Made by a program: the position numbers and the translations under genes. Below the pieces are notes generated by a model that saw nothing but the letters and a program-made list of their open reading frames with translations, was not told the DNA's origin and searched no databases. This document shows, piece by piece, positions 45,717 to 56,614 of a stretch of 64,000 bases of DNA. The stretch is from Tethya wilhelma (lineage: Eukaryota > Porifera > Demospongiae > Tethyida > Tethyidae): positions 1,546,766 through 1,610,765 of the forward strand of contig CAXIPT010000005.1 of the NCBI GenBank assembly GCA_964030475.1, in the 5' to 3' direction. Positions within the stretch are counted from its first letter, which is position 1; each line of letters opens with the position of its first letter.

Positions 45717-48169
45717 TGTGTGTCTGTTTGCATGTGTGTGTGTATGTGTATGTGTATGTGTACGCGTGTGTATTTTATGTGTGTGTGTGATGTACAGTTT
45801 GGGAGCAGTATTGATTTTCAAAGTATGATACAGTCTAACTAACGATAAGCTTTGTTTTCCATACTATTATTGGCAACATAAAATACGAGATTTCTCCCAA
45901 ATTTCAATTTGACAGCAGTAAATGTTTTACTGCTTCCTGGACACATACATACTAGCTTCCTAATAAATTATCAATAAAGCTGGCAACCCATCAATAAATC
46001 TCTACATAGACCACACACACCACACACACAGTAACAGGATGAAGAGGTGCCATGATTAAACTGAAACACCTGTCCCTATTGTCACTAATACAGAACTGAA
46101 CCCGTGGACCAAGAACTTGGTTTACAGCTGCCAAGCAATTCATCAGGGAAAAAAACACTTTAGTACTGTACTTTAGCCAGGGAATTCCAAGATTAATTTT
46201 TTTGTGCTCAATCTACTGTACTAGATGACTCTGTATAACTATATGTACAGTCATATAATTTATGTGCTGAGTATGAGAGGGAAAAAATATCTAACCTGGC
46301 TTTATTGATGTTCCTGAGGACAATGGTTTGACAGGCTGTGGACGAAGCTGCTCTCACTGGATTATCAGGGTCGTCCTCTGCCACCATCTCAAACTATTAG
46401 TATACAAGAATTTACTAAGCATTACCAACAATATCCTGAGTAGTTTACTGATTCTAGTAAACTAAGTTACCAAAGGTGCTTCTCCACCATCCAGGATGCG
46501 ACAGATGTAGAGACATTTCTTGGAGGGGTCAATCATACTCGGGTAGGAGCGAGAGCTCTCAAAGCCCACTGGTAAGAGGTACCTCTCACTGTGATAGGCC
46601 GGGCGGTCGTGGACAATCTGTAGGGGAAATGTGGAAGAATAGTGATACGATAGATGCACATGCCAACCGACGCACATTGAGGTATTGAGTCGACTAACCT
46701 GTCCAAGATTGGTAACTCTTAATCCACCAACAACAATAGGAAATACTGGAGAGCCTACATATACGAATAGTTTAATGATAGCATTTTACATGACAGTTAG
46801 AATAAAAAATACAAAATGTTACCATCATCATTTAAGGGAATTGGATGAAGCCTTCGTACTTTCCCACTTCTCATGGCAAGCTCCAACTGTTCATCTCCCT
46901 CTTCATCATCTCTCTTGATTATAGGGGCACTCTTCTTGATAGCACCTTTGTACTTCTTCCCAGCCTTTGAACTTTGAACTTGCGACACAATCTTCAAACC
47001 GCCACTCTCTGGTTCACTATCGCTGTTCTCGCTTTCAGAACTTTCAGACATCACCAAACTGCGGACTTTGGGTGCAGAGAGAGACTTCGGAACACTCACC
47101 GCTTGTTTTTCATTCTTCAAACTACCACCAGATATGCTTGATCTGATTACAGCAGATCGTGATTGTTGTATCTTTGCTGAACGACTCTGAGGAACGGCCT
47201 CTTTCTTTATGAGTGGAGGAGGAAGAAGGGAAGGATGGGGAATAACGTCCGATTTCAGAGCGGGTGGCTTTCTGGATTGTGAACTGTTGGTGATCATTTG
47301 TGTATTGGTGTAAGTGGTGATGGGGGGAGGGGGAGGAAGAAGGCGGGGCTTCCCAGTCCGTTCAAAATAGACCAGCTTGTTCAGTAAAAATCTGCAATGA
47401 ACATCAAAAGTCAAGTTGTTGGCGTTTTGTGTTTTTTTAGGGAAAAGTATGAATTAATGACAAAACTCACTTTCTTTCCTCTTCTGCTCTAGTAATCTTC
47501 TCATGGATGACTGTAATCTGATTGGCTAATGCTGCATTATCCTACAAAGTAGAGTTCAAAGGTCAAACACGTGCGGTTTTAGTGACTGGTGAAAGATACA
47601 CTTACGTGAATCATACTCTTGGCCAGTTTCTTGACAAACTCGTATTTCTTCCTATAGACACTATCATCAACCTCCTCCTCATCAGAACTTGACTCCGCCC
47701 CCTCTGCTGAACCCTCTGAACTCGTGCTACTCTCATCTGACGAAGGATAAGAGTACTTCCGTTTACGAGAGCTCGTATAGAACACTCTCGGTTCGAAACC
47801 TAACTCTGAATCTTTGACGGGTCGTGACAGTTTGATCCCATTCTTCTGTGTTTCGTTTATTATTAAAGGAGCTCCCTCTTCGTTAGTCTCCATTGGTTGA
47901 GCTGGGTCCTCGGGTTCAGTACGTATACCAAACCAGCCGTGCTTCCCAGAGACACGAATAAACTTTGAAGGTAGTGTTCCAATGCCGCCAGACGTCTGTC
48001 TGTAGAGGAGTGTCTCCAGACTGGTGACGCAATTGGACTTGACTATGCCCAGCTCCAGTACCCGCTGAGTGAGGTCTCGAATGTGCATCTCTGGACCTTC
48101 CTCTCTCAACACTTGCTCGGCAGCTTGTAGCCACGTCAATGTGGAAGCAGAGGTCATATTTTTATCCAT
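45222..48169 (-). CDS. TBRG1: TBRG1-like FYRN/FYRC nuclear protein with N-terminal HARE-HTH
   Basis: Seven exons (48169-47606, 47541-47471, 47391-46823, 46754-46699, 46617-46471, 46393-46296, 45681-45222) join in phase to 654 residues. Residues about 7-85 form a HARE-HTH (ASXL-type winged helix): TWLQAAEQVLREEGPEMHIR ... TSLETLLYRQTSGG ... VSGKHGWFGI. Acidic, Ser-rich linkers follow. NQITVIHEKITRAEEERKFL and FPIVVGGLRVTNLG match TBRG1. FYRN: LLPVGFESSRSYPSMIDPSK with CLYICRILDGG. FYRC: GPEFFGYSNPTILNLLQ with CTKYKFVRF. The tail is basic. FYR domains occur in chromatin proteins such as KMT2 and TBRG1 (NIAM), the latter linked to ARF-p53 growth control in mammals. Human TBRG1 (411 residues) is, as I recall, without a HARE-HTH, so this is an unusual domain order. 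The last intron ends in (CA)n. Confidence 0.88.
45682..45790. repeat. (TG)n microsatellite at a 3' splice site
   Basis: On the gene strand the CA run ends in CACAG and the exon starts at 45681. There is no other pyrimidine tract. Confidence 0.95.
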
Positions 48170-48324
48170 TTTGGCTAACTTTTATCTCGTATCATCTGCA
48201 AAATCGTACATCATGGAGATCTATCACATGCATTTCAATTTTACAGAGGTGTATTCGTTTAATAAGAGCATCACTATAAAACCGAAAATATGTGCTAAGT
48301 GTTGTTGTCACACAATTAAGAACA

Positions 48325-51300
48325 CTAAAAAACACGTATTTCTTCTCTTTTCACATCTTTCATTCCATCATCCAGCGTGAACATAAACTGCAGAACAGAT
48401 CAGCACCCAATTGCCAATTACACAGTTTGACGTCCCTTTACCGACTCTTTTTACTTTAGACTACCTTTTACCAAACACTCACTAGAAATGAGAAGAAGAG
48501 TGAAGATGCTGATAGGAAATGCCAGATATCGTGGCTGTCATAGAAACCCAGACCACGGCACTCGTAGTTGAGCTCCCTAGACTCAGCAGGAGTCAGCTGG
48601 AACAAATAAATAATGACAAAAAACAACATGGAGGTCCCATATAATGGTAATAATATAGTCGTAATAAACATACCCTCCAGTCAGTCACGGTTAGTCCTTG
48701 GAAATAATAGAAGGCTCCAGTCCATGTCCCAGTAAGAGCCAACAGCAGGAACAGTGGCATAAGTGTCCAGGTTTCCTTGAAAGCGAACTAGAGCAAAATC
48801 AACACATATCATAAAATTAATACGTACTTCCATGCTGTGTTTATTATAGGCTCATATTTGTGTGTCACCTTTGATACGATATACATGAAGAGGAAGTAGA
48901 TGACATTGACCACAAAGAAGAGAAGTACGGCGGTGGGTAGATCTAGGTGGTTCCAAATGCCCACCACAACAATCCCTCTAAGAACATACAGAATAATGTG
49001 CATTCTTATCAATGGTGTGTATATTACATCTACAGGACTTGGTGTACTCACATGATTATATTGACGATAAATGCTATGATCAGTTTAGCAAAGCGGACCT
49101 ACATGAAACATACAAAAAAAAAACAACAAAAAAAAAAAAAAACAAGATTGTAATCTTTGCTTCTCCTTTATTCATGCAATAAGAAGCTCAAAGACCTTAT
49201 GTTTAGGAACACACGAAATCTCTTTCTTGACATTTCTCAATGCCTTGCCCATACAAGCTGTAGTTAGACCATTAGAGAGTCACATGAGAGTCACACCAAT
49301 GTCACATGAGTGTCACATGACTCACCAAAGCTCCACTCATGAAAGTTGTAGAAGGAGAACAGAAATAAAAACACCATTACTACCACAACGACAAAGAGGG
49401 TCAGTCTCACAGCCAGCGGGTGGCCACGATCAAAATACTGCACAAGAAAAAAAACAAAAACAAACGAAAAATCCCAAGACATAAAATTTTTTTTATCAGG
49501 ATGGTACTTAGGAACATTTACTGTAAGTGTACCACTATTGTCTAGCAAGCATTAAGTAGAGAATGTGTGCCATGAGATTGCACAAGAGGAGGACTTACTA
49601 TTCCCAGGAGAGTGAAAAAGATGACAACTGCAAACGAGAAAAAAGCAACAAAGGCGTTGGCGTGGATGTCGGGATGTCGATTCTGGAAGATCTTGACAAT
49701 GAGCAGACCACCGATAATGAACATGAAGGCAGTGTCTATACAGGTGTGTGAGTGAGCACACAGACATACACAGCAGGTAAGCAATTCCGAGAATGAAACG
49801 GTTCGTATTTAGAAGTGAAACTAAAGGAACATGTGTGCCTACCAAACTGGAAGTTGGCATCTCTGGGGCAGATGTGGTAAAAGGCACTCATGAATCCCTC
49901 CAGGATGAGTCCAATGCCCATAGCATAATAGACACCAAATAGATGAGGCACTCCGTGAGTCTGATGGAAACAGACACGCTCACATTAGTCTTATTCCCAG
50001 GCTCCTTTTTAGCGAATAATTTCAAAAATATTCGTGAAGGAGGAGCCTGGGAACAAGGCTACACCCATATCTATATACGTTGCTTTTCTTCTTTTTTTTT
50101 TTTTTGCAAAGTTACAATTCTTTTATGAAAGACTTACATCATAGTATTTTTGATTGTTTCGATCTCTTCTCTTTTTGCTATATATTGCATCCCTAGTCAC
50201 ATGACAAGTCACATGAAAATCACATGATGTACAAGTTCACTCATGTGACACTCACTTGATGCCGATGATGAAGAGAAAGATGAATCCCAATATGACGTAA
50301 CCAACGTTACTCCAGATGTTGTTGAAGGCACTGAATACACCAAAAGGATGGGCACACTTGAAGTTATAGTAGCAGATGTCCTGGTTCCCACTGACATTGA
50401 CAATCTGGTATAAAATATTATCGGAATTTGTATCATAGAATTTCCTTCAAATACTATACACATTCACACTCACACGCACAAACAGGTGCACGCATGCACA
50501 TGCATACACACACACACACACNCAAATGATATTGAATTTTGAGTTGGTATGCACAGTCAAAATGATCATTTTTTTGGATAGTCCATAATGTTTTTCAATT
50601 TTGGAAAAATCGAAAGATTATAGCAATGGTACAAATTCTAGCTTCATATGACCTTCCTAAACTGATATGTTCACCATGCAATGTCCAGACATTAAAAGTT
50701 ACCTGGCCACAGTATGCTGCCATGTGCAGTAGTGATGTCTTGCTGGTGGCATTGGTGTGGTTCACAGAGACACCAGCCTGAATGAGGGAGTAGAGAGNAG
50801 TCTTTACATGGCAGGTATGGGACAGGTCACAACCAGTAGTGCTATGATCCCCAGCACCAGAAAGACCAGTACTGGCAGAATAATCGGGAAAGCAAACTTG
50901 GAAACTATAAAGAGAGAGAGAGAGTATGGGAATAATAATTATATGACATTGTGTGTGTTCGTAAGATATAGCTAGCTGATACCCAGGCCTTCCTCATAAA
51001 ACAGGCTAAACTTTGCAACTTGTGAAGTATAACATACGTGCCGGGGAAGGCCTGAGAATGAGGCTAGCTATCTGACTCACTTGGCTTCAACTCTCTAATG
51101 GTCACATTTATCATCTGTTCATAGCGAGGGTTCGTATCATTACCTACAGTTGGTGTTTGGAATCGTAGTTGAAAAACAGAAACTATAGAGTATGCACTTG
51201 GCTTACCGGTGTCATTGCCTGGTTGCAATTTGGTGTGACAGCTGGAGTAGCTGGCGACAATTAGGACCAACAAAAACTCACGATCTTTTACTTGTAAAGA

Positions 51301-51448
51301 CTACACAAACACATAATCATGATTGAAAAAACAAACAATAAAAATTCTTGTCAATAATTACGTACACGAACTGTTAAAAAACCCTTAGTGCTCATGGTCT
51401 GGTAGATGCCTTTAGACTTGGCATTCTGAAGTAGATCGTTCACCGGAC

Positions 51449-51495
<47 letters not shown>

Positions 51496-51670
51496 ACTAA
51501 CTGTACCTCAACTCAAAGAAGGGCACCATCTCTATGGAGATGGAGTAGGAAACGTTCACCAAGGAGCTAGTGAAGATGTCAATGTAGAACAGAGTACCAT
51601 AGGAGCTGTCGTTGCTCTGATTCACTGGACACACAGTGCGATTGACATAGTTGAACTCCAAAGAGAAACT

Positions 51671-51742
<72 letters not shown>

Positions 51743-52598
51743 GTGTGCGTGCCATTGCCTAGCAAACCAAAGTTTTTACAGGCTAATTGCCAGTTACTGG
51801 CTGGGTGGAGGTGACAATACAGTTAATATAGCTAGGGGTCACAGGGGTCAAAGGCAAATAAAATACATGTAGCTGCATGTGTGTGTGTGAATGACAAATA
51901 ATTAACTCATGATGGATACAAATTCACTTGTAATATTTTGTGTATTTGATACATTTTAACTGTCACATAGAACAGCAATAAAGCACTTAGCATGTGTAGG
52001 AAGTATCGATCATGCTACATTAAGTACAATGCAAATAGAGAGGAATCACTTAGGTACACACAGGTGCACAACAGTGCTAGTACATACATAACGTCTTACT
52101 CATCTGGAATGAGAGGTATTCCCCAGGCAACAACTCCATCATCAGCTTCTCTGGCTACAAATACAACGGGATTTGAACTGTTGGCCTCTGAATGAGTGAA
52201 CACACGAAATCCCTGCATGTTTTGATAGTTGGGTTAGAGACAGAAGAGTTGAATGAAACAGCTGTTTGGTGCATGCACCAGACAGTCCTGTGTATTCCAT
52301 TTCAATATGCTTAGCTTGTTACTTTGGGACCAAAATATTATATCACACAATTCAATGTAGTTGCAGTATTGGCTCAGTAGTTCACCTGTAAATGATTGGG
52401 CTTCCAGTCCGTACCGTTGCCGGTGCAGATGTCCGGGTCCCAATCAACTGACAAAATATCATTTTCAAACAGCGACACCTCTTGGTTCAAAGTACCGTTG
52501 CAAGGAGCAATACTCAGCAAGGTGAGGGAGGTTTCTCGACTGGAAACCAGTAGAAAACAGCTAAAAAGAGTTGCAATCAGTAGTAGTCTGGATTTCAT
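48325..52598 (-). CDS. SIDT: SID-1/SIDT family transmembrane protein
   Basis: Family members transport or bind dsRNA (C. elegans SID-1) or act in lysosomes (mammalian SIDT2). Visible exons: 52598-52386, 52212-52100, 51668-51507, 51449-51366, 51300-51207, 51143-51081, about 50910-50807, 50404-50256, 50192-50138, 49960-49843, 49735-49599, 49437-49326, 49257-49196, 49098-49052, 48977-48869, 48787-48674, 48596-48483 and 48387-48325. Signal peptide [20 protein letters not shown]. The ectodomain has NRTVCPV and [20 protein letters not shown]. Membrane part: [55 protein letters not shown] and [10 protein letters not shown]. The tiny last exon, ending in [18 protein letters not shown], restores the family C-terminus. 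The 51507/51449 junction is out of phase by two, and the loop after the first membrane segment is disrupted by Ns at 50521 and 50798. Confidence 0.92.
49986..50060. repeat. Short foldback element in SIDT intron
   Basis: Arms AGTCTTATTCCCAGGCTCC and GGAGCCTGGGAACAAGGCT pair, and the inner bases AGCGAATA/TATTCGT extend the stem. The ends match the 59461 and 60552 elements. Confidence 0.75.
50522..50797. other. Small contig between two Ns carrying an ankyrin-like exon
   Basis: Bounded by N at 50521 and N at 50798. On the minus strand it has acceptor CATTCAG, an open segment [19 protein letters not shown] continuing AAYCGQ, then donor GTAACT. This resembles an ankyrin repeat (N-x-x-x-x-T-x-LHxAAxxGx), which is not part of any SIDT protein I know. 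The contig is probably misplaced here by scaffolding. Confidence 0.55.
50970..51070. repeat. Short foldback element in SIDT intron
   Basis: Arms TAGCTGATACCCAGGCCTTC (about 50973-50992) and GAAGGCCTGAGAATGAGGCTA pair with a few mismatches. Same end type as the other foldbacks. Confidence 0.65.
51451..51494. repeat. (TG)n microsatellite at SIDT 3' splice site
   Basis: On the gene strand CA repeats run straight into CAG and the exon start at 51449. Confidence 0.95.
51673..51748. repeat. (TG)n microsatellite at SIDT 3' splice site
   Basis: On the gene strand (CA)n ends in CATACACAG, followed by the exon starting at 51668. Confidence 0.95.
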
Positions 52599-52777
52599 CT
52601 TCTCAGTTTGCTTGGTTGAGTCAATGAAGGGAGAGGAAGAGGAGAGTTGACCGTCCAGCGGCAGGACAAAGATAGGAACTGCTGAATCAGCGTTTGAGGT
52701 GCGCGCTAGCGCGCGCAACCAGATATCACGTGATCAATTACCGCCGTAAACTGTATATAACCTTTGAACTTTGAGTG
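52599..52777. promoter_or_regulatory. Divergent promoter of SIDT and PIGV
   Basis: One hundred seventy-nine bases separate the start codons. It holds GCGCGCTAGCGCGCGC, a CpG-rich near-palindrome (about 52701-52716), and ATCACGTGAT (52725-52734), whose TCACGTGA core equals the MiT/TFE (CLEAR-type) binding core. A TATATAA sequence lies near 52754 on the PIGV side. Confidence 0.5.
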
Positions 52778-54480
52778 ATGAAGAACTTGCTGTCTCAAGC
52801 TAGAGACTGTGGAACGGTAGTGAAATGGGCTATCATCTCCAGAGTATGCTTTTTCCTACTACAGGTTTGTACTGTAAATGATCATAGAGTTAATACATCT
52901 TTGAATTGACCCATTTTGGAAAACTAATTTGCATTTGTCACTGTCCTCATTCCCCGCAGGTCATATCTCATAACCTAATTCCAGATCATAGTGGCTCAAT
53001 GCAAGATGTATTCATGAGAGTTCACAGAGAACCTCACGATCTGCTCACTGAAACAACTCTGGGAGGATTCGACAACTGGGACTCTGAATATTTCATCTTT
53101 ATTGCTGAGCATGGCTACACTCACCACGACCAGACCATCGCTTTCTTTCCCCTCTACCCCTTTGCAATGAATCTTCTCTCCAAGACACTTCTCTATCCTC
53201 TCAGCTTCTTCATCACTCAGCGCAGCATTCTACTGTATTCTGGAGTTGTCTTGAACTTTCTAATCTTTCCTCTGGCCACTGCAGCACTATTCTTACTCAC
53301 ATTGGAAATTTCACGAAATAGAAAACTGGCATTTCTCTCTGCAGCCCTGTTTTGCATCAACCCAGCTAGTGTGTTCATGTCGGCTGTCTACACGGAGAGT
53401 TTTTTCTTCTTTTTCACTCTCTGTGGTCTACTCTCTCTCGAATACCGTAGACCGTGGTTGGCTGCACTCCTCTTTGCACTGGCCGGTGCCACCCGTTCCA
53501 ATGGAATTGTCCTCTGTGGGTTTCTAGCGTATCATTGTCTCACTCGTATCTTTGATGTATTGACGGGAAACAAGATTGCCAACATTTCAGCTGCTCTTCC
53601 GTTGATTCTGAAAGCATTGGTGTCAACGTTTCTTCAGTGTCTGTTTACCGTTGCTCCCTTTGCTCTGTTTCAGTATTATAGCTACTCTATTTACTGCACC
53701 TCAACGGACCACCATCCACCATGGTGTGGTGAGTGGGACATCCTTCCTCCCCTGCCTTACTCCTATGTGCAGGAGTACTACTGGAATGTTGGTCTCTTGA
53801 GGTATTTTCAACTCAAGCAGCTTCCCAACTTCCTGCTAGCTGCACCAATGGTAGTCCTCTCCTCATATTGCATTGGGAGGTACATTAGTTGCTCTGTTGG
53901 TATGACAACCAGTGAGAAGAAATATGGAGCCATTTTTGAACAGTAAGTTGCAATGGGTGTATAGTTGTTGATCATTGAAACGAAGATAATAACAGTTCTT
54001 TTACTTTCTATAGGAGGAGACGGTTGCTACCTTATATCGTCCATCTTGGATTTCTAACAGTGTTTGGGTTCTTTGTCATAAACGTTCAGGTCAGCCATTG
54101 TTTATTGAACTTTTGATCTATTCATACACATGATAATTATATACATGCTTAATAATAATATTGTCCTATTATAATCTCAACAACAGGTTTTGACGAGGTT
54201 CATTTGTTCCTCTTCTCCTGTCATTTACTGGCTGTCAGCGGAGGTTTTGCTCGAGGCTCTCATTGATCTCAAAGCCACTGTCCTCCTCGACCCCAAGATC
54301 TACTCTTGGAAGGAAATGTCTCGAGGAATTGTCAAGCTGCTCTTCTCAAAGATGTTCATTCGTACTCCCTCAAAGGAGACTCATCGCTCGACCATCATAA
54401 GTAGATACGTGGTCGGGTACTTCATTGTGTATGTGATTCTAGGCTATGTCCTGCATTGTAACTTCTATCCATGGACATAA
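52778..54480 (+). CDS. PIGV: GPI mannosyltransferase 2 (PIG-V)
   Basis: ER membrane enzyme that adds the second mannose to the GPI anchor, from dolichol-phosphate-mannose. Exons: 52778-52864, 52960-53942, 54014-54089 and 54187-54480, all in phase, giving 479 residues. The first luminal loop after helix 1 has GGFDNWDSEYFIFIAEHGYT, with the acidic pair typical of GT-C mannosyltransferases, then FFPLYPFAMNLLS. Many hydrophobic helices follow (IFPLATAALFLLTLEI, LFALAGATRSNGIVLCGFLA). HHPPWC is a conserved PIG-V luminal motif, then YSYVQEYYWNVGLLRYF. The last helix, near FIVYVILGYVLHCNF, ends the protein. The length is close to human PIGV (493). Confidence 0.94.
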
Positions 54481-54632
54481 CTATACACTGATGTTAGATA
54501 CAGTGATGCTTTTCTTTCTACACTTCACAATCCCCTATTCGTACCTTTTGCTTTCACAAATACAGGTTTTCATTTTGTAAACATTTACAATGTTAACTTT
54601 AAAATTAAAAAAAAAATATAGAAATTGAGTTT

Positions 54633-55963
54633 TCATAATTCATTCTTCTGTTTTCTCAAGGCCTCTTCTCTCAGCTGTGCAAACCCAAAGAACTCTGAAG
54701 GTTTATTGTTGGCATCTCTTTCTCTCTTCACAAATGCAGTGAAAGAGGAAATGCAGTTTCCCACAAAATAGTCTGCCTTGCCAAGCATTATGAGATCCAT
54801 TTCAGGCATATTGGGGTTCATGTAGAATATCTGAGTCTAGAAAGTTCAAGAATTGGCCATAACCAAAATTGCACACAAAAAATATATATAAAATATTCCA
54901 AGACCACTAGGTAGCTACCATATATAATAAAAGAGTACAATTTATAATAAAAGAGTACATACCTTTCGATCGAGCAATTGTTTCAAGTTGTGGACATGAG
55001 CTTCAACATCCGAGGCAACGTAGAGTGATCGTATTCCCAACTTCCTGATGAGAGAGATGACGTGCCTGGAGACGAGGTCAACGGGAGGGAGACAGAGGTC
55101 CTTCGTCACCTTCCCTCTCACAGGTAGCAGAGTGTCCAGACACTGGCCAGACTCCATGAAGCTCTCTCTACCAATGGCATGCTCACAAGCTCTCTCCTGT
55201 GACAGTTTGGAACACACAAAAGAGAGAAAGAAAACTTACAATTCAGCTACCTTTTGTTATTTTGTAAACAGGGCAGGTATTATCAATGCATACGAGGACA
55301 CGGTTTGGAACACAGAAAAGAGTGAATTGAAAAAGAAAACTCTCTAAAAAGCTAGCTGGCTTTCAACATTTTACAAGTGTTGCCTTACCCAGTCCGACCC
55401 CATTCTGAGATGAATGCCAATGAAAGGGGCATCCCCAATTGTATGATTGATGTACTCCTGTGCCCTCTCCTCCATGGAATCACTCCATCTCACATACTGC
55501 TGCAGGTGTCTGTTGTCAGGAGACACAGGAAAGCTAGCTGGAGCCCCTTTGAACGCTAGCACAGGGTGCTTGTCAGGAGGGTATCTGAAATAAGACAGCC
55601 ATGACTATATCATTAAACAACACATACTAAGTAGTATGATTGTAGAATGTGTTACAAGATTCACCTGTCTGTCCACATTTTGACCAGCTTCTCATGATGT
55701 AGTGAGTATGACAGACGTGTAAACTCTGAGCGATCAAAATTGACATCAAATTCGTCCCAAAATGGACCAAATGGGTTTCCATATTTCATGTCACAGTCCT
55801 CCTTCTCTTTGTTGGTAGCTGAGGGTTGGTAGCAGTAGCCTGTTCGATTGCCGGGTGGCCATTGTGTTGGTGCAAGCTGAGTCATGAAGTCTTCCAGTGG
55901 GAGAGATTTGTGGTAGGACTGAACTGGTTCAAGTTGGAACCAATCAGTGAATGGGATGTTACG

Positions 55964-55998
<35 letters not shown>

Positions 55999-56409
55999 AG
56001 TGAGCAATGTTCTTTCAATGCTCGAACGTACATGCCCACATACTCATATACAATTATACAGCAACACATTCATGTATACCTACATTACGTAAGTAAGATC
56101 TCCATGGAGGTATTGCTAGTGTTCTGTTGAGTGTCTTGGCAAATGCCAATGCCCCTAAGAAATGAGCAGCCTGGTTACCAAAGCGACCTGCAAGATGATT
56201 GCATGATATAAAAGCACATCTGTAGTCTACCACCTCCAATAGAAAGATATAGTATAAAAACACTCACCCATACAAGGACAGTAAAGCACATAGCCATAGT
56301 CATCCCACTCATATGAGGTGGGCACTAGTGACTGCTGCTCCTCGGCTTGTTGTACTGGTAGCAATGCTATCAATACACATACAGAGAGAAGAAATACCGG
56401 TCTCTTCAT
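54633..56409 (-). CDS. POFUT1: GDP-fucose protein O-fucosyltransferase 1
   Basis: ER enzyme that adds O-fucose to EGF repeats of Notch and similar proteins. Exons: 56409-56268, 56187-56084, 55963-55665, 55584-55389, 55196-54963 and 54836-54633, in phase. Signal peptide [20 protein letters not shown]. Then YVLYCPCMG joined to [20 protein letters not shown], the GDP-fucose-binding HLRMGSDW with its catalytic Arg, [11 protein letters not shown], and [23 protein letters not shown]. The C-terminus is KNEL, a KDEL-type ER retrieval signal (human has RDEF). The residues [15 protein letters not shown] match the family. The exon at 55963 directly follows a (CA)n tract. Confidence 0.95.
55965..55995. 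repeat. (TG)n microsatellite at POFUT1 3' splice site
   Basis: On the gene strand the CA repeat is the whole tract before CACAG and the exon start at 55963. Confidence 0.95.
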
Positions 56410-56614
56410 TTCTCGTTAGGCAGAAGTCCACAACCACTGCAAAAAGGGGTGGAAAACTTGAAACCAGTTTTACCTTGATGTGCACTAATAAGAATAGGGA
56501 CACAAGCAAGCCCCGCCCCCTTATCTAGCTTGCAAATTTCTACAGCTGGCTTTGGTTTCAATTCAGTGAATTCACCCACACCAACACCAAGAGTACAATA
56601 GTAAGTAATTTATC

